Shown one piece after another: positions 1 to 10,860 of a stretch of 22,500 bases of DNA. The position numbers and the translations under genes are program-made. The notes beneath the pieces were generated by a model, which saw only the letters and a program-made list of their open reading frames with translations, did no database searches and was not told the DNA's origin. How positions within the stretch are numbered: the first letter of the stretch is position 1; the number at the start of each line of letters is the position of its first letter. The stretch comes from Trachelipus rathkii (lineage: Eukaryota; Arthropoda; Malacostraca; Isopoda; Trachelipodidae): the NCBI GenBank assembly GCA_015478945.1, contig JABUQX010007716.1, positions 45,001-67,500 of the forward strand, read 5' to 3'.

Positions 1-1731
1 TTTGTGCTAGGAATTGATGGTTCTTGTGAAATGGCAGATTCGTCTATATATGCTATTTGTGGTTGTGGTTATGTTGCTTAGGGTAGTGAGGATAATATGC
101 CTGATGAGGTTGATTGGGAAGTGTGCTTGGGTTCCTTTGTACGGCGTAAAATGTGAATGAGGCCAATTGGTCTTTCTTGGATTGTTTCCACTTCTTCTCT
201 GCTTGGCAAAATTTCTGTTATTGTGGTTGTCATTTCTGTTATTATTTTCTTCTCTACTGTATCTTGGAAAATAGTGGTTCCCTTTGTCTGAGGAAATGAC
301 CTTTATTCTTTGTAAAGCTTGTGGCGAAGTTCTCTCCGATATTGTTTTTGCGCAGGTTCGCGTTGTTCCACGTTGGTGATATTTCAGGCAAGAAGAACAA
401 AATGGATCGTAGAGGCAGTCATTTGTTGTGCGTCCATAACTTTCGCAATTGTAGCAAGCAGGCGCATAAGTAGGATTGGCTTGATATCTGGAGGTTGACT
501 ATATTTGATTTGTGGGTTTTCCAATTAACAGCTTATGTGTTGGGATGATTCCGGTGAGTTGCATGATGTGCCTGGACTCAGGCAACTATTGGAAGTTGTT
601 GAGTATAGTTTTTGAAAGGGTAGTTCAGGACGTTACTTGTTTTGGTTAGGTGCATCTGTATCTGTTCTAGTAGTGACCTCCTGATATCAAAGTATTCCAC
701 TATTCTGCTAGAGTAAGATTCAGGAGTGTTTCTGTAAATGTAGGCCAAGATCAATAGTTTCTTTTGAACTTCCGAGAAGTGGACCCCAAATTGTGATTTA
801 GCGCTTCTGGTAAATTCTTCTAATCTTCATTGGAGATATGAGATGAGCACTTGCAATACCATATCATTTGTCCAAGTTACAGTCTTGAATTTTTGGAATG
901 AAGCAAAGCATGAGGCAGTGGTGACTGCTCTTAGGAAGCTCAAGAAGCGTGCTTGAAATCCTCAAAATTTTTATTTGCTTGTAATCATAAATCTAGCTGA
1001 TCCTATCTAGTTGTCAACGTACCTCGGGTAGGTCGAAGGTTTTGGAGCATCTGATTCAATGTTTCCTTCGTCAGGAGCAATACCAATCCATGTGTCTTTC
1101 TCAAATTCTTGTAAAATTGAAATAACTGTTCTTCAATAGAGGATTCTTTCTATATTGAGGGCAGTGGGTGCGGTGTATGCTGTGGGGGCAGTAGACGCGG
1201 CAGGTGTAGCATTAATTTCTGTTGTGTAAGCACTAAGCATGAACGGATGGAACAGAGTACAGCGTTTTGGGTGTAGGTAGCAATGCTTGGCGTAGAGCGT
1301 TATTCGCAGGCGGTGCGGTATATGGCGCGGAAATATTGGCATACGCAGCAGGTTGTGTAACATATGAACTATGTAGAAAAGTGAAAGACATAGCAGGTAC
1401 AGTATGCTGTGCAAATGGTGGAGGATAAGAAGTTGATGATGCAGAATAAGATGCAATTTGAGTGGCATGTGGTGCATAGTGAGTGACGTGTGGTGCGGGA
1501 TGTGCAACAAATGGTGCAAGATGCATAGAAGGGTGTGGAGACCTTTGTAAGAGGTGCAGTGTTGTGCGGTAGTGGAGTATTTATTGAAGACGTAAGATAT
1601 GAGAGTGAAGTAGCATTGTTGTTGATTTCATGCGTATGTGTCGGTGAAATAGGAATTATGTTGAGAGTAGTTACAGTAGTGGTTGTAATGGTGGTGGTAG
1701 AAGTAGTGGTAGTAGTGGTATTCATTTTCAA
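1..1731 (-). pseudogene. Decayed gag-like gene of a retroelement (left part runs off the window)
   Basis: Read on the minus strand this is a degenerate gag-type gene broken by several frameshifts and stops. The N-terminal part (about 1731-1133) is low-complexity, rich in Thr, Ala, Pro, Tyr and Ser, and hops between three frames. The middle (about 940-600) reads as a helix-rich capsid-like stretch with LLILAYIYRNTPESYSSRI near 700-770, interrupted by a stop near 836. A zinc knuckle follows at 415-456 with the spacing C-x2-C-x4-x-x4-C; the position normally occupied by His (430-432) is Arg. A second Cys/His cluster, CSSCLKYHQRGTTRTC, lies at 352-399 and is slightly off the standard spacing. The last readable stretch (about 60-1) includes IAYIDESAISQEP and would continue into a protease beyond the edge. 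Capsid followed by zinc knuckles suits an LTR retrotransposon gag, where it packages RNA in the particle. A LINE ORF1 is the main alternative. Confidence 0.5.
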
Positions 1732-1758
1732 TACAAATTACAAAAAATTTCTATCAAT

Positions 1759-1762
<4 letters not shown>

Positions 1763-1816
<54 letters not shown>

Positions 1817-1818
1817 TA

Positions 1819-1857
<39 letters not shown>

Positions 1858-1859
1858 GT

Positions 1860-1894
<35 letters not shown>

Positions 1895-1896
1895 TA
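1763..1896. repeat. (AT)n microsatellite, interrupted
   Basis: Nearly uninterrupted AT dinucleotides with three short breaks. It sits just upstream of the gag-like gene as read on the minus strand. Confidence 0.97.
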
Positions 1897-3182
1897 TAAA
1901 TTTTAGGTCTAAAAAAAATTCACCTGTGTGCGTCAAAAAAAAATATTTTTAACTTCAAAAGATTTTATGCACGAAAAAAATATATAAAATAGTAAGAAAG
2001 TGTAAGAAAAAATATCAAAAAATATCGCAAGAAAATAAATGCTAAAAAATTTTCAAAAAAAAATCACAAGACATGCAAAAAATTCTTTTGCACTAAAATT
2101 TTCGTACGACCTAAAAATAAAAATAAAAAATAAGATAACTAGTAAAAATAAAATTTGGTTTAAATTACTTAGATTTAAAATTTTGTTTAAGTCTAATCAA
2201 ATTTTTTAAAAATGTTTTAAAAATGTTTCAACTTCAAAAAAAAAAACAACAGAATTTTTCGCACGTATGGAATAAAAGTATTTTTTTTCCGCACGGTTTT
2301 CCGTGATTTGTTACATTTATCTCTATCCTAATTCTGCTGCTTCTGCTTTGTTTTTCCTATGTCCAATTTGCTTTTCCAACGGTTCGAGAGTTGTGATTCC
2401 TTGTTTCTCAGGTTCTTCCTGCAGTCCGAGAAGTATGATTCCTTTCTTCGATTGAGATTTTCCCTTTGGATTACGGAGATTTATGTGTAGAAAGATAGAG
2501 GTTTAGAGTTATGAGTGTGCTTCTGATGTGTGTGGGATTCCTCATTCGGGATGAAAGTTAAAATAACTTTAATATTATAGTGAGCAAGAATCAACAAGCA
2601 AGTCTTGCCAATAAAACAGTATATTTCTAGTAATTTAAAAATATAATAAGATGTAGGTTTAATGAAGGATAATATATAAAAAGCCTTGTGGTTATATCTT
2701 TAATTATCCTACTTCAAAATGAAAATAACTTTGCAACGAAAGCTTAGTGTTCCAGATTCTCTTATCCACTAATATAAAATGATGAAAGAGATTCAAGGTA
2801 AAATGAAATCAGACAATAATATAATGTTAAATGTAATCTTAAGCAAAGTACCATAATAAATGTAATTCAAATCTCAGACGAGAGATTAAAGTAACAGAAA
2901 AAAGGGCAAATCTCAAAATTAAAGTCACGATTCTATCTGTAAAAAGACATAAAGAAAATAGTGTATAAATAGAAATTGCAAAATAATAATGATTAAAATT
3001 GAAACCAAATATAGAGCAAAATCATTAAGAAAAATGAAATTGAATCATATATTATATTAAAAATGTAAATTAAATCACACATCAAGTAGGATGAAATTTA
3101 AAATAAATATATTAAATAGAATAAAATTTAAAAAACAAAACAAAAATGGAATATATAATATATATTAAAGCATGACATTCAC
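1897..3182. other. AT-rich spacer with no recognised gene
   Basis: Most of this is A-rich on the plus strand, with many A homopolymers. A less AT-biased patch at about 2290-2560 contains two diverged copies of a roughly 30-bp motif (2383-2412 and 2425-2454), both carrying TGATTCCTT. I see no coding frame, RNA gene or transposon end. Confidence 0.7.
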
Positions 3183-3461
<279 letters not shown>

Positions 3462-3909
3462 CGAACATTTTTGAAAAAAAACACAAAAAGAAAATAAATG
3501 AAAAATAAATTACATCATATAGAAATGAAATATATAAATATTAGAATAATATTAAAAGCACTAATATACGAAATAAATATTGCCATTTCTTGTGAAGTGC
3601 AGACTGCCAAATTTGAAATGTGAAAAATATGGAAAAGAGGTCTCTTATATTATTGATGTGATTTGAGGAACTATAGAAAAATCGGGTAGGAGTTGGCTAA
3701 ATCTTGCTTTCGTTTTTAGATTGGAGTTGATGACTTTCGTAATCGTCGTCTGGAAGTGGGTGCTTTACCGGAAATCTTCTTTTTCAGGGAGAATATGAAT
3801 AATTGACTTTGAGCATTTACGAGTATTTGATTTTATGAGTTGGTTCTTATTAATTTTAACACGATTTTATTAAGCATATAATAAAATCGGTTCATTATTT
3901 TAAAATGTA

Positions 3910-3912
<3 letters not shown>
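3462..3912. other. Spacer with no recognised gene
   Basis: AT-rich at both ends, with a more mixed-composition core at about 3590-3800. No open frame or RNA structure was recognised apart from the hairpin at 3862-3889. Confidence 0.6.
3862..3889. repeat. Perfect 10-bp inverted repeat (hairpin)
   Basis: CGATTTTATT and its exact reverse complement AATAAAATCG are separated by 8 bases. No T-run follows and no gene is near, so no terminator role is claimed. Confidence 0.85.
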
Positions 3913-3973
<61 letters not shown>

Positions 3974-3975
3974 AG

Positions 3976-4050
<75 letters not shown>
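3913..4050. repeat. (AT)n microsatellite
   Basis: AT dinucleotide array with one imperfect patch near 3964-3984. It abuts the left end of the inverted-repeat element at 4052. Confidence 0.97.
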
Positions 4051-4051
<1 letters not shown>

Positions 4052-4052
<1 letters not shown>

Positions 4053-4097
4053 TATTAATTAAACCGCTTCCAGCTATTTTTCATGATACTTGAAAGG
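4052..4097 (+). repeat. Left terminal inverted repeat of the 520-bp element
   Basis: Pairs with the reverse complement of 4522-4571. Shared blocks include TATTAATTAAAC, CCAGC and ACTTGAA, in the same order and at near-identical spacing. Confidence 0.6.
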
Positions 4098-4176
4098 TTT
4101 AAAATGAGATTTAAATAATAAAACATAAAAAAAAAACTGGAGAAAACGCCTGGAAAAAATGTTTGAAGGAGAGAGG

Positions 4177-4226
4177 CCTTATTAAATAATACCACCCCCA
4201 GCTATAATTTTCATGAAACTTGTATG
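4177..4226 (+). repeat. Internal direct copy of the terminal repeat
   Basis: Carries CCTTATTAA, CCCCAGCTATAATTTTC and GAAACTTG in the order seen at the left terminus. It begins about 125 bp further in. Confidence 0.6.
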
Positions 4227-4521
4227 AAATGCTTCAAATAAATTTTAAAGAAAAAAAAAATAATTCGAGAAATGACATTGAAGAAAGTTGTAACTTGTCC
4301 TAATTTGATTATTTATAAAATGCAAAACTAGATCTTAGTGACAGATGATTCATTTTTAATATTTTTGTAAATTATTATTTTTATGATGTTGAAAAATATT
4401 TCTCCACCTCTCACGGGTCGGGGGGTAAGGGAACAAATAAATAAATGTTCGTGTGCCCTGCATATGAAACATTTCTCAATTTTTATTTTTATGGTTTTCA
4501 TTATTTAAAGTTCATTTCAGA

Positions 4522-4571
4522 CCTTCCCTTCAAGTTTTGAAAATCGGCTGGGGTCAGTTTAATTAATAAGG
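4522..4571 (-). repeat. Right terminal inverted repeat of the 520-bp element
   Basis: On the minus strand it matches the left terminus and, closely, the internal copy at 4177. It ends 5 bases before an (AT)n array. Confidence 0.6.
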
Positions 4572-4691
<120 letters not shown>

Positions 4692-4861
4692 AAAAAATTA
4701 AAGAGATCCGTCCAAAGATGCAATAAATACAAGGAACAAATTTGTTATGAAACATTATTATGATTAAAAGAAATTAAGTGCGTTAAAAACTTAAAAGTCT
4801 TAAAACTTATAAATAAATGAACGCTTTGACAAAGAATATATATATAAATAAATAAATAAAA

Positions 4862-4863
<2 letters not shown>

Positions 4864-4915
<52 letters not shown>
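4864..4915. repeat. (GA)n microsatellite
   Basis: 26 perfect GA units, purine-only on the plus strand. The 175 bp before it shows nothing recognisable. Confidence 0.98.
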
Positions 4916-4917
<2 letters not shown>

Positions 4918-5254
4918 AGCAAAAATAAACAAGCAAATGAGAATCCTGAGACTCGAACTGTTTTTTTTTTCTTTTAATCTGTCAGCCATGAATATTTCGT
5001 CACAAAATAGAATCGACGAGGCAAGCAATTAAAAGCGTATTCAAGTCCCCTCGGAGCAATCTGCATCCTCGTTTCCCCTCTCGTGTGTGTGAGTATGTCG
5101 CACCTTGGCTCAGGTAGACACAAAGAGTTCCCTCTTTTGATTATCTGCCTAAGTGGTGAGGGATCTCCGGCATCGCAGGTAATTTGCATACAGAGGCACA
5201 GGATTTATTATTTATTCATCTAAGAGGAGCACCAACCAACTCGCCTTTTCGGCT
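4916..5254. other. Mixed-composition spacer with no recognised gene
   Basis: The composition is closer to unique DNA than the surroundings. Short open frames exist on both strands, but none has a recognisable domain. It may be non-repetitive host sequence. Confidence 0.5.
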
Positions 5255-5335
5255 CCTTCTCCACCTTCTCCTCTTCTTCTTCCTCCTCCTCCTCCTTCTT
5301 CCCCTCCATCTCCTCCTCTTTCCTCCTTTGCAAAA
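5255..5335. repeat. Pyrimidine-only tract, CTT/CCT repeats
   Basis: Almost all C and T on the plus strand, built from imperfect CTT, CCT and CTC units. The Leu-rich frame across it is a product of the composition. Confidence 0.9.
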
Positions 5336-5437
5336 CGTTTTGCTTCAACTCATTTTAATTTTCGCAGATCTTTCCTCTATTCATCATATAGCTCATTCGC
5401 TTAAGCATTAATATAAATAAAGCGCTTACATTAAAAC

Positions 5438-5506
5438 GCACTCACAAACACACAAACACGCACACACACACACACACACACACCTACACACACACACACA
5501 CATCAT

Positions 5507-5591
<85 letters not shown>

Positions 5592-5672
5592 ATTATATAT
5601 ATATAAATGTAAAACTGAACCTTCTTCTGACCTTTGATATTCGATATATCGATATCGATATCGATATAGAGT

Positions 5673-5764
<92 letters not shown>
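5438..5764. repeat. Compound microsatellite: CA, AT, CGATAT and AT arrays
   Basis: (CA)n at about 5438-5512 passes directly into (AT)n to 5605. A 34-bp non-repeat bridge follows, then a short self-complementary CGATAT array at 5640-5678, then a second (AT)n to 5764. Confidence 0.95.
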
Positions 5765-5769
<5 letters not shown>

Positions 5770-5846
5770 TTAATCTATGTCTACCTAACCCCAATACTTT
5801 ATCCTAACCTAAACTAAAAAGGGGATACAGTTGAACCTATCCTATA

Positions 5847-5954
5847 CACGTTGCACAAAGCAATGCAACCCACCAGATGGATACACGTTGCACAGCAATG
5901 CAACCTAACCGAGATGGATTCACGTTGCACAGCAATGCAACCTAACCTAGATAG
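5847..5954. repeat. Three tandem 37-bp units, each able to fold
   Basis: Units start at 5847, 5884 and 5921 with CACGTTGCAC; the third is truncated after 34 bases. Each holds the inverted pair GTTGCA/TGCAAC, with a 6-base loop in units 2 and 3 and an 8-base loop in unit 1. Units 2 and 3 are nearly identical and share CAACCTAACC. No coding frame is associated. Confidence 0.85.
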
Positions 5955-6137
5955 TTTGTCTTTAAGTAAACATTTAACAATATTTAAGTTTAATAAATAA
6001 TCAACTCACGACTTATGGATAATTCCTTGCTATACCTTCTAGGAAATGTTCAAATCTGTCATCTTTAGGAATCTTTTTATATTTGACCTACAAAATTAAA
6101 GAAATGTATTAAAACATCACCTATTATAATATATGAA
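5955..6137. other. AT-rich spacer, nothing recognised
   Basis: Short AT-rich sequence between the 37-bp tandem units and the next (AT)n array. No frame or structure can be supported. Confidence 0.5.
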
Positions 6138-6158
6138 ATATATATATATATATAGTAA

Positions 6159-6250
<92 letters not shown>
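6138..6250. repeat. (AT)n microsatellite
   Basis: Two AT blocks separated by a short break at about 6153-6162. Confidence 0.96.
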
Positions 6251-6720
<470 letters not shown>

Positions 6721-6743
6721 CAGATGTCATTTTTTTCGCATCC

Positions 6744-6785
6744 GCGGATGCGGATGCGGATGCGGATGCGGATGTGGATGTGGAT
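6744..6785 (+). repeat. Subterminal hexamer array, five GCGGAT then two GTGGAT
   Basis: Seven contiguous hexamers begin 24 bp inside the left terminus, entered through the palindrome CCGCGG at 6742-6747. The last two units carry a C-to-T change. Confidence 0.9.
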
Positions 6786-6791
6786 GTTTGA

Positions 6792-6850
6792 TATATATAT
6801 ATATATATATATATACATTTCTAGATATACATTTCGAGTTTTAACAACAA

Positions 6851-6901
<51 letters not shown>

Positions 6902-6925
6902 CCAGTTTTATCCACAATCTAATAT
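6792..6925. repeat. (AT)n blocks between duplicated 30-bp motifs inside the hAT element
   Basis: AT arrays at 6792-6815 and 6852-6899 alternate with two related motifs, 6827-6857 and 6894-6925. The motifs share ATTTC-AGTTTTA and ACAATCTA. This looks like duplication of a short segment around an expanding AT repeat. Confidence 0.75.
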
Positions 6926-7049
6926 GATAGTTGTGTTATCAGGGTGCGGGACGGGGACCCAACTTAAATGCACCCCACCAACCTCTTAAATTTCCCCAGC
7001 CTCCTCCCTTATTGAAAGAGATTTTACAATGTTTTATATACTTTTTGCA

Positions 7050-8040
7050 CTAGTATTGAAATTCAAATATAGGAAGGTTGTGCTCGAGAAACTTCAATTT
7101 TTCTGTCTTTTCTACTGAGAGTCTGTTTCTCTTTTCATCATATATTAGCCCAGCATTGCTGAGTACTGTCTCACTTGGAACACTAGTTTTGGGACAGGGC
7201 AAGTATTTCCTTGCAAGTGTACTCAGCGTGCGTAAACATCTTGATTAACTTTCCACTAACTGATTGGATCATCATTTGTATCTAGTGGTTTTTCATGGTG
7301 ATAATTTTCAATCATTTGCACTATATCTTTTGGTAATGCGTGTGTTTCTTCATCACTACTGGACTGTAGAAATTCTTCCAGTGAATCTGTTATTGATTCA
7401 CTTGTAGAAGGTGTTGGTTCTGTAGATTTCATTTTTTTAATAGCGATATAGTTTTTCAACTGCAACCCAACGTGACGATTTAATTTGTTCTAATATTGTG
7501 TTACAAAAAAACTTGCCTTTATAACGGGGATCTAAGTAAGTTGCAATAGTATGAAGGTCATTAATTTCCACAGAACCAAAGCGTTTTTTTAGCTCTAGTT
7601 TTATTGCATCTTTCATTCTTTTTAAACCATCATCATTTTCATTTGAAGATGGTTCAAAATGCTTCCTTAGCGTTGAGATTAATGGTATCACATCGGAGAC
7701 TGTAGAGACGCTGATTTTTTTTTTTTTTTTTTTTTTTTTTTGTAATTTCTTCAAATGGTTTCAATAGCTTAATGCAGTGTGATATGATGTCATTTTCCAC
7801 ACTAATAAGAATGTTAACTTTGGAATGCGAACTGACTTACAAAGCAAGAGGTTCTTTGAGCAATACCATTCTTTCCATCATATGAAGTGTACTATTTCAG
7901 CGAGTTGGAACGTCTTTGATAACAGTAAGATATGGAATATAAAGCTGTTTTTGAATTTCCTTCAACTAATTTTCATTTTCATTTCCATTTTCAGATTCAT
8001 CTTAAGTATTTTTATTATAAAATTCTTTATCAAATCTCGA
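7050..8040 (-). pseudogene. hAT transposase, C-terminal half, broken (ZBED-like)
   Basis: Reading down the minus strand from about 8040, one mostly continuous frame gives LKEIQKQLYIPYLTVIKDVP, then TR, a stop at 7897-7899 where hAT proteins usually have Trp, then NSTLHMMERMVLLKEPLAL. Next come IKLLKPFEEIT, a run of Lys from the poly-T tract, VSDVIPLISTLRKHF and IATYLDPRYKGKFF (near 7515-7545). A frameshift near 7440-7465 leads into a Ser/Glu-rich linker, a stop at 7256-7258 and WKVNQDVY. After another frameshift near 7230 comes the dimerisation region, TLSTLARKYLPCPKTSVPSE then VLSNAGLIYDEKRNRL (about 7232-7130), ending at 7050. These are the conserved late blocks of hAT/ZBED transposases, which cut and paste DNA in the nucleus. 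The BED finger and most of the catalytic N-terminal half are absent. Non-functional. Confidence 0.88.
7715..7741. repeat. Poly-T tract of 27 bases inside the transposase frame
   Basis: It encodes a Lys run on the minus strand between the FEEIT and VSDVIPL blocks, where hAT relatives have ordinary sequence. It is probably a later homopolymer expansion. Confidence 0.9.
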
Positions 8041-8048
8041 TAATAAAC

Positions 8049-8146
8049 ATCCGCGCAACATCCGCAGGGCAAAGCGCGGATGCGGATGCGGATGCGGATC
8101 TTTAATAATGTGCGGATGTTCCGCGGATGCGGATGCGGATGCGGAT
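8049..8146. repeat. Right subterminal hexamers, GCGGAT and inverted ATCCGC
   Basis: ATCCGC occurs at 8049 and 8060. Four GCGGAT units occupy 8076-8099, one lies at 8112 and four more at 8123-8146. The opposing orientations can fold back on one another. CCGCGG recurs at 8121-8126, as at the left end. Confidence 0.9.
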
Positions 8147-8151
8147 GTTAC

Positions 8152-8914
<763 letters not shown>

Positions 8915-8972
8915 CGTATGGTGGTAAACATTTAAGGGGTAGGTGGCGGAATGCTTTTCACAAATTTTTACC

Positions 8973-9025
8973 TTGTTGACATTAGAAATCTAAAACTTTA
9001 AAAGTATATATAACATTTATGAAAA
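8973..9025 (+). repeat. Dispersed direct repeat, copy 2
   Basis: Partner of 8272-8325, 701 bp downstream; it differs by scattered substitutions. Confidence 0.7.
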
Positions 9026-9029
9026 TTTC

Positions 9030-9150
9030 CTTGGGGATCTGATCTCCAAAAGGCCTGGGTTCGATCTCCCGTTCGGATTCTAGGTATCAATTACCTAGAG
9101 AAGTTCCCTCCTAGAATAGGGCTATGCCAGTGAGGTGCGAACTTTTTTGA
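9030..9150 (+). repeat. Possible tRNA-derived SINE fragment with hairpin
   Basis: GGGTTCGATCTCCCG at about 9056-9071 resembles a tRNA T-arm and a pol III B box, with flanking bases that partly pair. A perfect 8-bp hairpin follows, TCTAGGTA/TACCTAGA with a 5-base loop (9079-9099). The tail, AGGGCTATGCCAGTGAGGTG near 9119, matches 8765-8785 closely. No A box or full cloverleaf was found, so this is a candidate only. Confidence 0.35.
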
Positions 9151-9159
9151 TAAAAAAAA

Positions 9160-9560
9160 ATACTCTCTTCCTCCTGGATTCCGGAGCTTCAGTGTCAAGC
9201 CTACCTTCTTCAATGGTAACCAACATGTCCCCTGTTTTTCACAAGCGTCAATTGCTCCGCAGCTAATGGTTCTCCTATCAAGTGTCATGGTGAAATAGCG
9301 ACATAAGAACAATCAAGAAGCTTCGTCAAGAATTTTGTTAGATTTTCATAGTAGCCAATATCGCAATGCCAATACTGGGTATGGATTTTCTGTACCATTA
9401 CAATTTAATTATCGGATGCGGAAATAAAATTCTACAAGACACATATACTTCCCTTCTAGCACCTCTTCAAGTCTCTTTCAAAAAAGTTCCTTCGCTACAA
9501 ATTAACGCCAACATTGAAGACTCTAATATACCATCTTTGCATCAGGAACTTCCTTTTTGA
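9160..9560 (+). pseudogene. Ty3/gypsy aspartic protease, frameshifted
   Basis: This domain would cut the retroelement polyprotein inside the particle. The catalytic triplet is present as LLDSGASVSSLP, with Asp at 9177-9179. After a frameshift a second block reads NCSAANGSPIKCHGEI (about 9249-9297), the usual middle strand of retropepsins. Another shift restores the first frame, giving ANIAMPILGMDFL at about 9354-9392, the conserved block near the protease C-terminus. Several stops interrupt it, for example near 9265 and 9290 in the starting frame. The N-terminal flank before the catalytic Asp is missing. Confidence 0.8.
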
Positions 9561-9584
9561 ACATCACCTATCAACTTAACAAAC

Positions 9585-10420
9585 ATCAAATTTAACCCAC
9601 GAGTAAATGTTCATTGCATTGAGACTGGTGATTCATCTTCTGTGTTTGCAAGACCTCGTCGTCTTCCTAAAGATAAATTGGATACTCTCTTGAAGAATGG
9701 AATCATTCGCCATTCCAAGTCTTACTGGGCGTCTCCGCTCCATCTTGTGCAAAAGAAACCCCCAGGATCGTGGAGGCCTTGTAGTGATTACAGATCTTTA
9801 AATGCCATAACCAAACGAGATGGGTATCCATTTCCTCACATTCAAGGTCTCTCACAACGTCTTCGTGAAATAACAATCTTCATTAAAATAGACTTTTAGA
9901 GGGCATACCATAAAATTCCGATACGACCTGAGGACATTGAAAAAACAGCAATAACAACTCCTTTCGGACTCTTTGAATACGTTTCTATGCCATTTGGTTT
10001 GAAAAATGCTGGACCTACTTTTCAACGAATAATGGACTCTATTTTTAGAAATTTTCAATTTATTTACATATACCTAGATGACTTGGTAATTTTTTTTTCA
10101 TCTCCAGAACAGGATAACGAACATCTCAAGATAGTTTTCAAGCTTCTTCAAGAAAATTACTTCAAAATATCCTTAGAAAAATGTGGAATCTTCAAGTTAT
10201 CTCTCACCTATTTGGGACACCATATTTCTTCAGATGGAATTTTTCCTCCTTCAGAAAAGAAGTCCGAAATTTCCAATTACCCTCCTACTCGAGACTCAAC
10301 AGTACTTAGAAAATTCTTGGGAATGATAGGATCCTTACTACGTTTTATTCCTTGTTTTACAAGACTAATCTTACCTTTATCGGAAAAAGTAAAACACCAT
10401 CCAAATGATAAACCTTTTAC
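9585..10420 (+). pseudogene. Ty3/gypsy reverse transcriptase, one stop
   Basis: This domain copies element RNA into DNA. From about 9585 one frame runs through VFARPRRLPKDKLD, GIIRHSKSYWASPLHLVQKK, WRPCSDYRSLNAITKRDGYP and a palm block ending IKIDF. It hits a TAG stop at 9897-9899. The same frame then continues with AYHKIPIRPEDIEKTA, PFGLFEYVSMPFGLKNAGPT and FQRIMDSIF. The active-site YLDD is intact at 10071-10082. Downstream come LEKCGIFKLSLTYLGHHIS and FLGMIGSLLRFIP of the thumb and connection. A frameshift at about 10415-10450 leads into RNase H. This is the best preserved part of the element. Confidence 0.93.
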
Positions 10421-10860
10421 CTGGACTTCAAAAAGCTACAACTCTTCCATTTGCTCTTCCAAATGTAACCCATCTTCAACTTGTAACAGATAGTAGTCAG
10501 ACATCTATAGGAGCAGCCCTCCATCAAATGGTTGATGGACAGCCAGTACCAATAGATTTCTACAGCAAAAGGATATCGGAACAACAATGTAAATATTCAG
10601 CATTCGACCTTGAACTTCTAGCAGCCTGATATTCTGTTCTTCATTTCAAGCATATGTTAGATGGAAGAAATATTATCTTGTGCACCGATCACAAACCTTT
10701 TGTTTCAGCTTTCTACAGTAGGAATTAAGCAAGATGTGATCGGCAGCAACATCATCTTTCTGTCTTAACAGAATATGTCTCTTCAATGACCTGCCTTAGA
10801 GAAGCAATAACATTGTGGCGGTGCTTTTTCCCGAATCTCCTCAGTAACAGTAGATGTCAT
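10420..10860 (+). pseudogene. Ty3/gypsy RNase H-like domain, broken
   Basis: The frame shifted from the reverse transcriptase gives VTDSSQTSIGAALHQM (Asp at 10489-10491) and PIDFYSKRISEQQCKYSAFD, then ELLA up to a stop at 10627-10629. CTDHKPFVSAF and RQQHHLSVLTEYVSSM follow. These are conserved blocks of the gypsy RNase H, which removes the RNA strand after copying. Beyond about 10790 the frame changes again and the link to integrase is degraded. Confidence 0.85.

Larger units (their letters stand above)
4052..4571. mobile_element. MITE/foldback-like element with terminal inverted repeats
   Basis: The two ends are imperfect inverted copies of each other. The left end (4052-4097) begins TTATTAATTAAAC and continues with a CCAGCTATTTTTCATGA core. 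The right end (4522-4571), read on the minus strand, begins CCTTATTAATTAAAC and continues CCCCAGCCGATTTTC, then AACTTGAA. A third, direct-orientation copy of the left repeat lies inside at 4177-4226. The roughly 520-bp unit lies between (AT)n arrays on both sides. It has no coding capacity. By architecture it resembles a non-autonomous DNA transposon or foldback repeat, but I could not define a target-site duplication because the flanks are simple sequence. The superfamily is unassigned. Confidence 0.5.

Noticed and set aside
1535..1936. Open frames of Tyr-Ile repeats on both strands
   Set aside because: They are translations of the (AT)n array, with no start context or domain; the same applies to the frames at 5426-5794, 6077-6262, 6466-6927 and 8080-8299.
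3862..3889. Transcription terminator at the perfect hairpin
   Set aside because: No T-run follows and there is no adjacent gene; in a eukaryotic context the call would be unsupported.
4936..4962. B-box-like GTTCGAGTCTC on the minus strand
   Set aside because: The flanking bases do not pair into a T-arm and no A box lies at a suitable distance.
5184..5411. 75-codon ORF with a Leu-rich, membrane-like stretch
   Set aside because: The Leu run comes from the CTT/CCT tract and nothing else supports a protein.
5776..5960. Arthropod-type telomere repeats (CCTAA)n
   Set aside because: CCTAACC occurs several times but never as more than two consecutive units, so it is not a telomeric array.
6744..8146. 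CRISPR-like array from the repeated GCGGAT units
   Set aside because: Units are contiguous hexamers without spacers, in a eukaryotic transposon.
9091..9312. 73-codon minus-strand ORF over the protease region
   Set aside because: It is antisense to clear retroviral-type protease blocks on the plus strand; a shadow frame.
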